The notes beneath the pieces were generated by a model, which saw only the letters and a list, made by a program, of their open reading frames with translations, had not been told where the DNA came from and ran no database searches. A stretch of DNA of 64,000 nt from Diphasiastrum complanatum (taxonomy: Eukaryota; Streptophyta; Lycopodiopsida; Lycopodiales; Lycopodiaceae), in NCBI GenBank assembly GCA_029204225.1, contig CM055109.1, positions 31,214,370 to 31,278,369 on the forward strand, written 5' to 3'. How positions within the stretch are numbered: position 1 is the stretch's first letter; every line of letters begins with the position of its first letter. This document shows, in pieces, positions 1 through 14,200 of this stretch. The translations under genes and the position numbers were made by a program.

Positions 1-872
1 AGGTGAATTGATTACAAAGGGGGAGAGGCAAGGTAAATTGTTCAAACTTGATGCTTGTGTTGTTGCTAATCAAGTTGGATGTAAGGCAAAGGAGCAATTG
101 TCAATGCAAGAGGTATGGCACAAGAGATTGAGGCATCTCAACTTCAAGTCATTGGAGGTGATGGCAAAGAGGCAAGTTGTTTTTGGTCTTCCCAAATCTC
201 TAACTAGCATGAATCATGTTTGTGAGCAATGTGCTTTATCAAAGTCACACAGGTTACCTTACAAGAGATCTACATCAAGATCAAGTAAGCCTTTTCAACT
301 TGTGCATTCGGATATTTATGGAGTTACTACAATCAGCAATGGTGGTGCTAAGATGTATGTGACATTTATCGATGATTTTAGATGATTTTGTTGGGTGTAT
401 CTACTAAAGAGCAAGGATGAGGTGTTTGATGTCTTTGTCAAGTTCAAGATGGCAAGGGAGGTCCAATTTTCTACAAAATCAAGTGCTTGAGTGACAATGG
501 TGCTGAGTACATTTCTACCAAGTTCAAAGCATTTTGTGATGCAAATGGGATCAAGAGGGAGCTCACAAGTCCAAGAACACCACAACAAAATGGAGTAGCC
601 GAGAGGAAGAATAGAACCTTATATGAAGGAGCCAAAGCAATGAGGTTAGGTGCCACCTTTCGAAATGCTATTTGGTAAGAGGCCTAGTGTCAAGTTTCTC
701 AAAACTTTTGGATGCATTTGCTATATCAATATTACTCTTGATGATAGGACAAAGGAGGATCCATCTTCAAAGAAAGGTATATTTGTTAGTTATAGTGAGG
801 TGAGCAAGGCTTACAAAGTTTATATTCTTTCAACTAAGAAAGTGGTCATAGGAAGAGATGTGATTTTTTATT
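1..872 (+). pseudogene. Copia integrase fragment, broken
   Basis: Frames show a GAG-pre-integrase motif (VWHKRLRHLNFKSLEV), a CEQCALSKSHR zinc-binding motif, LVHSDIYG with the first catalytic Asp, then a stop at 382-384 and a frameshift. Later come LSDNGAEY (second Asp) and [10 protein letters not shown] (catalytic Glu). The segment ends with a Copia-type GKRPSVKFLKTFGCICY ... GRDVIFY. Several stops or frameshifts make it dead. No LTR was seen; it lies antisense in intron 9 and may continue left of the window. Confidence 0.85.
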
Positions 873-2183
873 AAGGAAACATTCCAAAGGTTTCTTCATG
901 TGGTGATGTGGTGATTGGATCTAACATTCTTGATGTTGATGACAATGTTGATGATAGTTTGGATATTGACATGCACATAATATGGACAGGCTGTTATGAT
1001 GACTGCAATTTAATTCCAATCGGCATATTTGTTGTCAGATTCGGTGCCTGATTAAACTAAATTCCATCTCTAGAAGACAAGTAAAATTTTGTTTTTTCTT
1101 TTGTTAGTCAGTATCTGTTAGCATTAAAGTCCAAAGTGGGTTTCTAAGGCTTGCATGAACATACACAATTTAACTCGAACACAAAATTATCAGAAGATCA
1201 ATGCAAGTATCATAATAGAGTGAAGTCAAGTCATTGGAGCCAAATGCAATATGATTACAATATCACGAAATTCAGACCAGGTTTTCTTTTTCTTTGGAAA
1301 AATATACGTATTTTTTTTATTTTTTGGGGGTCCCGTTCCGCTCGGTTGCACATCAGACATTGGAACTGGTCGCCCATGAATTAACAATAAATATATCCAA
1401 CTCTTTGCTTTGCATGCATGAGTTTGGGCAGAGAATTGCCTATCTCAGACATATTTCTACAAATTTCATTCATGTTAGCCCATTTACCCCTGCTCTCATT
1501 GTCAGAGTTTCAATGGATTAGTCGAGCTTACAGTTGGAAGCCAGATAGCTCGGTAACCCAGGAAGCACCCAAATTTTTTCTTTGTATGAGTAGAGGCAAT
1601 CAAGGCCAACATCTCAAATGCCTGTTGCAAGACAGCATGAGCTACTTTTATTGCCTTAGCAATGGTTTTTTGGTTGAGTCGTTTTAGGCCGAGTACAAAA
1701 CTGATTATGCTTATTAAAGAAAACAATCCAAAATCAATTTTGGCTTGACTAACGTATGGCCTAATAAATCCACAAGGGTTCAACAGGTACTTATCTACAC
1801 ATTGAAGTCTTCTTCCTGCAACTCAAGTGATACAGGGTTCCAACAGTAATTTGTGAGCGCGCACTTGACAAAAAAACAAACACCATTTATCTTTGTATAA
1901 CACCACCACCAGAATAAAGAAAAGACTCATTACAAAACCAAGGAAAAAATTCGCCTATGAAGTGGCCAGTTCCAAAAACAGGCCATATGATTCTTCATGA
2001 ATCATGATACAGGAACTATAGCCAAATCCTTATTCAAAACTTTCTAGAACATTGAGTATTCTGAAATCTAGAAATGGTCATTTAACAAGGACAGCAAGTA
2101 TTTTAGAACTTATGCATGCACACTTTAAATGGGACAAACAAGCAGCAAACATTGTAGGCATTTGAAAATTGAACTTAGCACAC
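873..2183. other. Intron 9 remainder, no gene seen
   Basis: Short open frames only, none resembling a known protein. It should contain the 5' part of intron 9, starting with donor GTGTGC just left of exon 9. No repeat structure was recognised. Confidence 0.5.
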
Positions 2184-2291
2184 CTCATCATGAGCACCTC
2201 TTGAGCAAATTCCCTCTGCAAGCTTTCACTGAGCCTCTCAGACTTCAATATTTTGATAGCAACATCTTGCCCACAATAAGTCCCTCGATAC
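2184..2291 (-). CDS. STY46-like: STY46-like exon 9 (ATP-binding lysine and alpha-C)
   Basis: 108 bp encoding [20 protein letters not shown] and [16 protein letters not shown]. It holds the invariant Lys (AIK) and the alpha-C Glu of the kinase N-lobe. Acceptor TTTCAG, donor GTGTGC, phase 2 out. The next exon, expected to encode the KVRHKNVVQF-like block, was not found in 1-2183, so intron 9 is at least 2.2 kb. Confidence 0.92.
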
Positions 2292-5200
2292 CTGAAATGG
2301 TAAACCAAGGGGTGAGCCAGTTTCCTAGTAACCAAATTCTGGTGAAAGACACCAAACATTAAATTCAGGAAACAAGAAGACAAAATTGACATACAAATCT
2401 CCAAAAGACCCGCTTGCAACTTTTTGTACACATTTCAGTTGGTTATAATCGATTTCCCAGTCGTCTGGACTCAGGTTTGGTGCCCTCAAATCACTTTCCC
2501 ATGGTGAACTGAGTGGTGCAGGTCCAAAAGTAGGAGGCTGAAGAATTTGAAGCCCTTTCTACAATGCACGCATACAAAACTCAACATACACACTCTCTTA
2601 CTAAAAGACATAATCAATTTACCATCTTGCATAAGTGGGTTGGGTTAGCACACATTTTTTTTATGTGAACAGCTCAACACGCAGATGTTACATTCATGAG
2701 ATGGCCACTTACCAGTCAATCGATAACACGCGAGTTTAAAGATGTAGTCAAAAGTGAGAAAATAACTGACCTCAAAACGAGCTACTGCATCTTCAAGAGC
2801 CTGTTGCAGATCTTGAGTGTCCTGCACATTTAGCAGTGGCAGAAAGAGTTAGAACGCACGTTTTGAACCTTGGTTGTAATTTTTTTGGCATATTTATTCC
2901 ATGCATAGTTGCCCATTCCAAAACGTGGCCAAAAATAAATTTTAAAAAAATCATAAATATTAACAAAGGCCTTGTTCCGACCCAGCTTATAGCAGATTAC
3001 AGGTTCAGCAGAAAAGGAGCTTCTGTAGGAAAGCAAGAGTCAAGTCACCAAAATCTAGTTATCAATCAATCTCCACAGAAAACAAGAGAGAAGAGGCTGG
3101 GCGCCCAACTCTAAGAGAGAGAGAGAGAGAAAACAGCAACAAGAGCAATGGAGAGCAATGCTTAGCCAAACTGTAAAAATGGAATACACAATGAGCATCT
3201 AAGTACTCTACCTGGATGTGGCCAAATGCCACCAAATCCTAAGGTTAACCACTTACTAAATGTAGGGCACCCCCAAAAGTCAAGATAGGGCCCCTAAACA
3301 AAATTAGACCCCTAAGGACCCACGAGTCAGTACATAACCAAAATTGGGTCCAACTGAACTTAAGACAAACTTAAGATGGCCTAAATAACTAAATACCCAT
3401 GGTTACACAAATCTCGACCTTTTGGGTCAAAGTAACCTATGGATTAACTTTAACATAGTCATTTATTTCTAACACCCTCCTTAAATGACAATGCAAAAAC
3501 TGAAAACTTCACTATGTAACAAAACCAACACGTGGTATCAAATTTAAAGGTTTGCATAAAGCTTCCAATCTGACTTTAGGCAACGCCTTAGTGAAGAGGT
3601 CCGCAATATTATCCTCCGTAGGACAATATTCAAGTAAAATGTCGCCATCATGAAGTCTCTCGCGAACAAAGTGATAATGGATCTCAATGTGCTTCGTCCT
3701 CGCATGAAAAACAGGATTCCGTGCAATGGCAATAGCACTTTGACTATCACTCAAGATAAGAGTGGCTGAGGGCTCGCCAAACTTCATGTCAACAAGTAGT
3801 CTTCTCAGCCATAAACACTCGGTCCTGGCTAAAAATATTGCTCTATATTCTGCCTCACTAGAAGAAGTAGCGATCACAAAAGTAGGCATGTATCTTTTGA
3901 TACCACATCCTCGGAGCTTGCTTCAGTCCATAAAGTGCCTTCTTGAAAAGACAAACTCCTCATTGAGATCACCACTGAGGAATGTTGTCTTTATGTCAAG
4001 TTGCCGCAAAACCAACCAAAGTGGGCAGCCAAAGAGGTTACTACCCTCACGGTAGTCATCCGAGTAGTAGGAGAAAAAGTCTCCTCATAATCAATCCCCT
4101 TTTGCTGAGCATAGCCTTTGGCAACGAGCCTTGCCTTGTACCTTTCAATGGTACCATCTACCTTATACTTGATTTTGTATACCCATTTAAAACCAATTGC
4201 CTTCTTCCCATGAGGAAGATCAACAAGAACCCAAATCTGGTTCTTCATAAGTGAGTCATACTCATCTTGCATCGCATCCTCCCAACATTTTACTCCATTG
4301 GCCTGCTCATAGAAAACAGGTTCTTTTGCAACATCTCCATGAGATGTAAGAGCAAAATCTGAAAAATCAGCATAGTCCACTGATTTTGTAGAGGCACGTG
4401 TCTTTCCATCATAAAATGAACTTACTTTGCTTTCTTGCAAAGTCGACAACAGCCACCGTGGGACTGTTTTGGGCTGTCCAACAGCCATGTCTCTTCTTAC
4501 AAATTGTTGTCCAAGATCCTTCGACACCGCACTTGGTTGTCCAAGATCTTCCAAAACTGGTCCTTGCTGTCCAACAGTTCCTGCAGGCTGATTTTGAGCA
4601 ACAACGGGCGGTTCTTGATGAACACTAGGCTCTAAACTTGATGAGGTGTTGGGCAGGTCGAAACTGGTTGATTGCTGCCCCTTATCTCCAGCAATATAAG
4701 CTGGTACCAAATCTGGAAAAACTTCAACATTCACACTAGTCATTTCTCTTTTCACGTGTGTATTGCAAGATAGCTTCTTATGTGTAGATATTGTTATGTG
4801 AACTTAAGGGCTGTCCCCCTTCAAGATGTGAGTTGGGGCCACATCCAATGAATTCTTTTCATCAAAATGCACATCACAACTAACAATATCTTGTTAGTGC
4901 TCAAATTGAACAGCCTATAGCCTTTGCTTTCACTACTATAGCCAACAAAAATGCATTTAACTCCTTTATCCTCAAGCTTTGTACGAAGTTTATTTGGAAC
5001 AAAAGCATAAACTGTTCAACCAAAAATGCGAAAGTGAGATTGTAGGCTTCTTTCCATACCAAACTTCATAAGGAGTTAATACTTTCAATGCTTTAGTAGG
5101 ACAACGATTGCTTATGTATGTTGCCGTGATAACCGCTTCAGCCCAAAACTTGTGAGGCAGCCCCTTTGCTTTGAGCATGCAACGGGCCATCTCCATAAGT

Positions 5201-8200
5201 GTGCGATTCTTTCGCTCGGCAACACCATTTTGTTGAGGCGTATAGGGAGTTGTCATTTGATGTAGAATTCCCTTTTCTCGAAGAAATGCACCGAACGTAT
5301 TCTTAATGTATTCCCCTCCTCGATCGGTGCGTAGGGTCCTCAAAGAATGCCCAAACTGATTTTCCACCATTGCTAGAAAATCTTTGAAACGTTGAAAAAC
5401 TTCCGATTTAGCCTTCATAGGATAGATCCATGTAAAACAGGAAAAGTCATCAATAAAAGTCACAAAATAGATGCACTTTCCAATGGATTCGGTCCTCATT
5501 GGACCACAAACATCACTATGAACCAAATCAAATTTATCAAAAACCCTTATAGTTCCATCAATTGGAAAAGGTTTCCGTTGAAACTTTCCAAGTATCCACC
5601 CCTCGCATACATGCCCTTCCGGCTGCTCAATAGTAGGAATGTCTTCTACCATATTAAATGTCTTCAGCTTCTTCAAACTTGCAAAGTTGAGATGCCCAAA
5701 CCTTGCATGCATGCCACAATTCAGCCAACTCCAATGATTGTGATGTAGAAGCAACAAGACATGTAGAGGGAATTCGTCGCTCATAGGTATCCATAATGAA
5801 TAAGCCAGCATGCATTGTTTCCGAAACAATAATCAAGAGTGATCTTTTAGGATCCTTGACAAGACACTCATCTTTTTTGAACTCAACAACTAGTCCTTGC
5901 TTCAACATAGTTGAAACCGAAAGAAGATTCTTCTTGATTCCCGGAACATAAAGCACATTCTTAATGTACTTTTCTTCACCATTAGGCAAAATGATGGCTA
6001 CGATTCCAATTCCATGAATAGAATAAGATGCATCATCCGCACATTGCACCTTACTTCCATTTTGCACTTTCACTAATTTAGTGAATGCTTCTTTACGAGA
6101 AGTCATATGATGAGTAGCACCACTATCAATCACCCATTCAATGGGCTGAAAATCAGCAACTTGCAAAACAGAATCTGAATTCCTCATAGATGTAATAGTA
6201 CTAGTAAAAGCAATATTAGACACAAAAGCATAGTCTTGGTTGAAGAGATTACCACTAGCTTCAAGCTCTTGCTCCAAAGTAGCAAGTGAAGCACTAGTAT
6301 CAATTCCTTTACTCTCCTCTTTCGCAAGCTTCTTCGTACAATCCTTGATGAAGTGCCCATACCTTTTGCAATAATGGCACTTCCCTTTCTTCTTTTGAGT
6401 GTTGACATTTTGACCTCCAACGGGCTTTTGCTCATCCTTGGAAGGAGACTTCCCCTTTCCTTTTGACTTGCCTTTGCCCTTGCCTTTTGTGAAGAAAGCT
6501 TGATCTTGTTGAGTGTCACCCGCAAAGTTTTGCCTCGTTTGCTCCTCTTGAAGAAACAGCCCAACAAGTTCATCAAAGGAGAGTTGTTGTCCCCTAAGAG
6601 AGATACTCAAAGATGAAACAAATGGAAGATAAGATGAAGGTAATGAGTTGAGAGTAATGGAAACAAATTGAGCATCGTCAATTATCTCATCAATATTGAG
6701 AAGCTCCTCACGAAGATCCTTGATCTTCGTCAAGTGACTGGTCACTTGATCCCCTTCTTGCATCTTCAAGAAAGAAAGTTGAATTCTGAGATACACCACT
6801 CTTGCTGGATTTTTGACTCTATACATAGTATAAAGTGTATCCCACGCACTTTTAGATGTCTTACAAGACCTAATATGAGGTAAGATAGATCTTTTCACAG
6901 CAAGAGCAACCATTGAATGTGCTTGTGCATCCCTTAAATCCCACTTCTTTTGTTCTTCCGAAGATGGAGAAGATGATTTTGATGATGATGATCCACGAGG
7001 TGTAGGAGGTGCCAAAGACGGAGGAGGCCTTTCCTCATCACCATTGACCAAATCCCACAGCCCTTTCGCTATGAGAAGATTTTTCATCATGTAACTCCAC
7101 AAGGAGTAGTTTGTGCCATCCAACCGATCTTCACTAAACAAAGAACCGATAGCTTCCGATTCTTTAGCCATTACCTCCACCAAAATTTCAGCCTGTAGTA
7201 GATAGGAAAGAGAGCCTTTCCACAACCAAATCTACTCAAAAATTTGCAACAAACAAAGAGCTGAAAGTAGGAGCACAAGATGTCTTTCAATCTGCAACCA
7301 AAGTGCCCAAAAGATAATGGATAGATGGCTGTCTTTCTACACAAAAAAACCAGCTTCTTGAAAATTAGGTTAGCTTCGATTGAAGCCTACATCGAAACCC
7401 AATTAGGAAGCCAAATAGTTGATCAACACACACTCCAATAGGGCTGTTGAAAGCGCCCTACTACTTGCTGAGAATCTGCAAATTTCCAGCCACAAGTTGA
7501 CCTAACTCTGAATAGGGTTTGCTGAATTTTGGGCGCCCTCGTAAACAGATGCAAACCTGAAAACAAAAACAGCAAGATAAGGAGACACCACAACCAAAAA
7601 TCAGTAGCAGATTTTTGGGCGCCCTCCTCCAAACAAAACTTGCTGAAAACTGGTTGCATAAAAATCAGATTTGAGATTTTGATTTTTGGGTGCCAAAAAT
7701 TGCTCCTCCAAGATCTCTGATGGCCGCCCTCCTTCAACCTGAAAAGAGACAAAAAAGCTTATCCAAACTCCACTTGAAAAGATCAGCAGATGCTGAAATT
7801 TCACAACAAAAAGCAGAGAAGCTCCTCTTTTGGTAGGGCGCCAACAAACAAGCTTGCTGCAAATCCGGTAGCTCTAATACCATGTAGGAAAGCAAGAGTC
7901 AAGTCACCAAGATCTAGTTATCAATCGATCTCCACAAAAAACAAGAGAGAAGAGGCTGGGTGCCCAACTCTAAGAGAGAGAGAGAGAGAAAACAGCAACA
8001 AGAGCAATGGAGAGCAATGCTTAGCCAAACTGTAAAAATGGAATACACAATGAGCATCTAAGTACTCTACTTGGATGTGGCCAAATGCCACCAAACCCTA
8101 AGGTTAACCACTTCCTAAATGTAGGGCACTCTCAAAAGTCAAGATAGGGCCCCTAAACAAAATTAGACCCCCAAGGACCCACGAGTCAGTACATGACCAA

Positions 8201-11200
8201 AATTGGGTCCAACTGAACTTAAGACAAACTTAAGATGGCCTAAATAACTAAATACCCATGGTTACACAAATCTCGACCTTTTGGGTCAAAGTAACCTATG
8301 GATTAACTTTAGCATAGTCATTTATTTCTAACAGCTTCAAGCATTCACAATATTCGTCTGCTCCCCAATCCTTCTGGAAACATATGCACTCTTCCATCAG
8401 CTCGATTGTTTGCTTGATCTAGACTTATTGTGATCTCTAATCTGTTTATGACCCCTTCACAAGATGCAGCAGGTCAAAGTTCATCCACTGTGCAGTCAGG
8501 GCTAGATTTGCCAAAGTGGTCAGGTCTAGAGCTGATGCACTAATGCTAGATTCTGAGAGGGCTGCGGCAGCAGCCAGGCAGGGACAGCAATAAAGGTAGC
8601 ACTTCTTGAGGAAGAACATGCTGCTGAAGCTCGAGCCCTGCTTCGTGATCATCATTCAAATTATAGATCCGGGAGGACCGAGTGAAATATTTCATAGTTA
8701 GGAATCTGGAAAGTACTTTAGCAGTGAAGACAAGCGATTACCAGGGCATCTGCTTCAGTCACATGATTCCACGATACGAATTCAAAGTTTGACAGAAGCT
8801 CAAAACCAGATTGCAGACGATCCAGGTTGCTTCATTGGTTTTATGGTTTTTGGCATTGCCTACGGCAAAGTTTATCGTTTTCATTTTTGCTTATTGGCCA
8901 ATTATCAAAAAGAAGGAAGATCGCACAGCAGGTGCTGTTTTCTTGACTTTTTTATAAAACGTTCCAAACCAGTACGTTCGAGAACGTACTACATGTTCCG
9001 ACATAATGGGTCGGAATGGGTTTCTAAGATTCCATGAGCAATGTCATTCCAAAATGTGAGGTTTCTAACAATCATGCAAGAGGAGATGATCGTTGTAGAG
9101 TGAGACTCCTCCATGTGGACTAGTTTGATTTGGGATTTTTTAAAGAGTTGATTCACATGCTATCGCAAGAAAAATGACAACGGTAAATGATTGCATAGCG
9201 CTTTCTAGAGAGAAACGTCTAGAGCTACTTGTCTTGCCCTCTTTGATATGATTTCTTATCTCAAGGTGTATTTGAGCTATCTTTAGTTGCATTCTAGTGC
9301 TTATTTTTTCTGACACATTCCTACTAGGAACCAGCGTTATGTATTACTTCTAGAATTTTGTTCATTTTATGTGGTAGCTTCATGCTATTGTCTACTGCAC
9401 ATGGTATTAACATCCTTTTGCATTGTTCTTTGTTCCTACACCTTCCTATGCTTCGTCTGTATTACTGAAGCAAAATAAGAAAATTTTCAAATCATACTAA
9501 GAGAGAAAACAGTCTAGAGTTAGTCATTACTTTTTAATAGGATGATATTAAACTGAATTGAAGATATGCAATGTTGAAGGAGCCAAAATCAATTTATGAA
9601 GCAGAAAGCAATCAGATGAATGTTCTTTATTTTTCCATTGAAAACTGTGGTGTCCTGTGAATGTTGAGAGCCAAAAAAACATTCCCTCTAATGTTCTCGC
9701 AGAAAGGTCGTTTAGGTGTTCAACAGCTAAAGACATTAAGCAAAAGGTTAGCATGTTTGCACAGAATCACCAAAAGCATGCTTAAGCAATAACGGATTGC
9801 AATCTAAGAGAAACTCCAAAAATCAAAAGATGACTTTAGACATTTGATTGCTTGTTATTTAAAAATAAAATGATCACCTTTTGAAATGATGATCAACATT
9901 ACATATAATCAGAACATTTGTTGAAGACTGACCTCACTATGCCATCCATCCACCACAAATACATCTAGTGAGTAGCCATCCACTGTGGAGAAAACATGAG
10001 CTTCCCGAATGTTTAGGCCCACATCCACAAGTAATGCTGATAGCTGTATCCGTGAAGAACTTCTAGTCATAAACTACCTTTAGGGAAATAAAAGCGCTAG
10101 ATCTTAGTCAATCAACATACATTAGTACATTCATTCAAATCACTTATGTAGCTGTGACAGTGTTTCAGAGAAAAAGAAGACAATTTTTTGTTCCAAAATT
10201 CATACCTGACTGAGAAGCTTTGGCTTGTCAATTGTTGAAAAGGTCACCTCATGCATTGGTGCATGTGCACGACTTGGGCTGCAACAAAGCTATAAATCAA
10301 TGGAAATCTTTACCTCTTCCAATAAGAGTTCCTTAGTATGTTCAAGCTACGCATTGAAGTTCAAGCTAAGTGATTCCAGCTAGCCTCCAGCATAGTTATC
10401 AAAATTGAATGTCAATTTTGTCACTCCCTTTGTGCGGGGGTAACCATGAAGGACAAACCCACCTCAAAATATGGCTCACTCTTCCAATGATCCTACACAA
10501 GACTATTTTTTACATAGTACTTAAAACTTCTAGTAAGTCCATAGCTGTGGAAAAAATAACTTAGTAAGGGCAGTAATTATCACCCCACACCAATGCCCAA
10601 CTAGAGCTCCACTCAAAGCGTTTAGGATCGTGTATATATTATCACAAGATGAAAATAAGAATGAATCTCCAAGAATATTATAAAACAATAACCTGAATGG
10701 TGAGACTTCTTAGAATAACTACTAGCTACCAAGTCTTAAAGAAAAATGTATTGAAAGACATTAACACTTGAAAGAAGCTAGGACACACCTCTCCCTTTCC
10801 ACAGCTATTTTCAAACTCATATCAAATCACTTGTTTGCAAAATGGTAGCAACATGGTATCACCAACAAAACCACTCCAATTTTCATATACAGTTGTGTAA
10901 CATATCAATGTCATTCATCATGCATAGCATGAACCAAATGCTACAACATCCATACTCATGTCATTAGCACCTTAGGAGTAGGTGCAAGTCACATGCACAA
11001 ACATAGGTCCACATAAGCTTTCATAAGTTTGTACAGCAACCAACGTAGTGAGTTTCTATCACTTCTCCAAAGTTGAAGGACAAAATGTCACAGATAATTT
11101 GAATCCATTTGCCTAATGTAAATTGTGAATTGTAATTATTTAATTGTAAATGGCTATGTCACCAGCCTGTGAAGAAAATTGTAAATTGCAACGTGGTTGA

Positions 11201-14200
11201 CAAGACAAAAGGACACATGTCATCTGCTCATTGGGACGCTTGGTCCAGTACATGAGTGATAATCAATGGATTGATCAACAGGACATGTGTCATGTGCTCA
11301 TTGGGACATTTGGTCCAGTGTATGAGTGACACATTCAAACAGTTTGCTTACTAGCTTGCCTATGTGTCAGGGTACTACCAAGTGGTAAGCGTCGATTATG
11401 CATGGAGTTTGCTATGTGTCGACATTAGGATGTGTCAGGGTTAAGGGGTGCAGAGGGGACTTAGTGTGACCCTTGCCATGCCCTATCTTATTCCTATGCA
11501 ACTATGGTTGGGAGGAGACTTGCAGTAGAGCTCTCATGTTAGCTTGTTGATCCATCATTGTGACTTGAGATTAATAAAGAGACAGTTTCTTGAGTAATTC
11601 TTGTGTTTTACTTAGGGTTTCTGAGCATGTGTGAACATTTGATATCAGAACAAGAGGTTTAGTCGGATCAGCTGTGGATTCAAACACTGAAAATTCTCTA
11701 GCAATCAGAGCTCTACCTGCCTAGTGGACCATCGGCCCTCTACATGTAGATTTTGCTGACCTTTGCTCTAGTTTGGATAGTTCAATCATTGAAATTTCAG
11801 CGACACTGTGGAGAAAACCCTTGTTGGCTCCATTGCTACTCTACAAACGACTATTCCCTATCCATCACTCAATTATTTCAGATTATCTCCACATTGTCAA
11901 GGCTTCAACAACTCCAAAATGCTATTGTCCTAGATCATTGGTCTGTTGAGCACTTGCTCGCTGGAATTCAGGCAAGGTTGGCTATGGAAGCAGAGGGACC
12001 ATTGTCAATGGGCCATGAAGCTGAGTTGGGGTTTCAAAAGAGGGAGCTACCGACTATTAAGGCTGAAAGCATTCCATAGAAGATGAAACTGAGATGATTG
12101 TTGAAGCCGCATATCGATTTCAAGAGTATCAATTTCCTAACACTTCTCTTATTGTCATGCGAGGATAGCTGTAACGGCCCTAATAGGGGTTTGGATCATT
12201 AGGGGCTGCCTTGGACGTAGGGGCCGGGCCTAATCTAGATAATAGTTGGGTAGGACCATGGGGTCACACCCACATACGGTATTTGCATGTGTGTTGCATC
12301 CTAGTATGGGATAAGGTGTACATGCATTGTGCTTATGCATGGGTCTTGGCTATTATGAGTTAGGGGTACCTACATGCAGTGGACATGCATGAGAGTTAGG
12401 CATGGACGGATGTACGCTTACATGTGGATTCAGTGCATGGGCAAACGGGGGTGGTTCTACACTCTATACGTACCCTCACCCGTGTCCATAAGGATCATTG
12501 AGAGGCTGCGGTCGTTATGCTGTCGGATTGGTAAGCGCTTCCTATCCTTGTGATTTGCCAAACTCCCTAGTGCTCGGGGGCTAGATCAGAGGAGATCTAG
12601 GTTTGGTTGGGTCTGTTTCGTCCATTGCACTTCCCCATTGTGTTCTTGGAACTCTATCTGGCTTGGAAGTCTTGGGAGACGTTTTAAAAGCTATGTTCTA
12701 GAGATGTTCAGGTTCTATTTGACATTGGGTCCTCTCATAATGTGTTGAATTCAACTTTGGTATGGAAGTTAGGTGTGAGCATTCAACCATCCCAGTACCA
12801 ATAGTGCAAATGCTCGATAGAAAGGGTACAGAGATTTGGGATAAGAGGGTTGTGGGCATCCCACTAATGGTACAAAGTTACACATAAGAGTTGGATTTTG
12901 AGATAACACAACTAGCACAGTTCGATGTGGTGTTGGGCATTTGTTGGCATGCGATGCGAAAGCCAAACACAACCTAGGATCAACACAGTACCAATCCCAC
13001 TTTGGATCAACAGATTAGGAGGGAGTTTTCAAATGTCTTCATAGATGATCTTCCATCTGTTTTACCTCCTAAGCGGAATGTAGAACATAGGATTGAACTA
13101 ATACCGATCATATCCTATCAATAGAAATCCTTACAGAATACGTCTTTAGGAGGAAGAGTAAGTGAGATGGATGACCTAGTTATTCCCCTTTTGCCTCTCC
13201 GATCATTCTTGTAAAGAAGAAGGATGGATCATGGCATATGTGTGTGGATTATCGAGGTTTGAACAAGATAACTATTAAACATCGATATCCTATGCCACAT
13301 ATAGATGATCTGCTTGACGCCTTGTCAAATGCCACTGTGTTCAGTAAACTAGACCCTAAAGAGTGGATACCATCCGGTTAGAGTTCGTGAAGAGGATGTA
13401 CAAATTGTCTTCAAAACTCGGTTCGGTCACTATGAGTATCTTGTGATGCCATTTGGATTGACTAATGCCCCAGCTACATTCACGATGATGATGAGTGATG
13501 TGCTCAAACCGTATATGATAAGTTTGTCGTAAACTTTGTTGATGACATTTTGACTTACAGTGCAGGTGAGGTCAAGCATATGACTCACCTTAGAACTGTG
13601 TTGTCTACTTTAAGAGCGAACACTTTATTCGCCAATAGTAAGAAAAGCGAATTTTTTAAAAAGGAAAGAGTATCTTGGTCATATAGTGTCTGCTGATGGA
13701 GTAAGGCCAGATCCTAAGAAGGTTGTTGTGATCGTTGCGTGGCCTGTGCCAACTGATTTGACAACACTCTATTCTTTTCTTGAACTGGCAGCATTTTTTA
13801 CAAAATATGTTAAATACTCCTATAACACAACACCTTTCACTGATTTGACTCAAAAGAATAAATCTGGTGAGTGGACTGAACTGAAGCAAGCAAGCTTTGA
13901 TCATTTAAAGCAAGCTATCACTGAGTGCATCACTCTAAAGATTGTAGACCCACAAAAGCCTTATGTTATAGATATGGATGCGAGTGACATTGTTATGGGA
14001 GCAATTCTTATGCAAGAGGGTAGATCTATGGCCTTTAAGAGCAAGAGGCTCAATCCTGCACAGAAAAATTATCTAACATGTGAAAAAGAGTTGTATGCCA
14101 GAGTTCATGCATTAAAGACATGGAGGCATTATCTGTATGGATCAGAATTTGAGGTATTCACTGATCAAGATACCTTGAGATACTTTTGTAAGCAGCCAAA

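Larger units (their letters stand above)
3024..8333 (-). mobile_element. Copia LTR retrotransposon A, complete ends, internally deleted
   Basis: 5,310 bp with two 451-bp LTRs (3024-3474 and 7883-8333) beginning TGTAGG and ending TAACA. It is flanked by the 5-bp duplication GCTTC (3019-3023 and 8334-8338). The primer binding site TGGTATTAGAGC (7871-7882, minus) matches initiator-Met tRNA priming; a polypurine tract lies at 3475-3482. By eye the LTRs differ at about 12 sites, nearly all transitions. Order on the minus strand: gag, protease, integrase, truncated RT, RNase H. The RT segment with the YVDD site is missing. It sits in intron 6 in the same orientation as the kinase gene. Confidence 0.95.

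Noticed and set aside
8446-8660. Ala-rich reading near 8,500-8,680 as a possible exon
   Set aside because: Stops in the plausible frame, no splice borders matching a kinase phase, and no family match.
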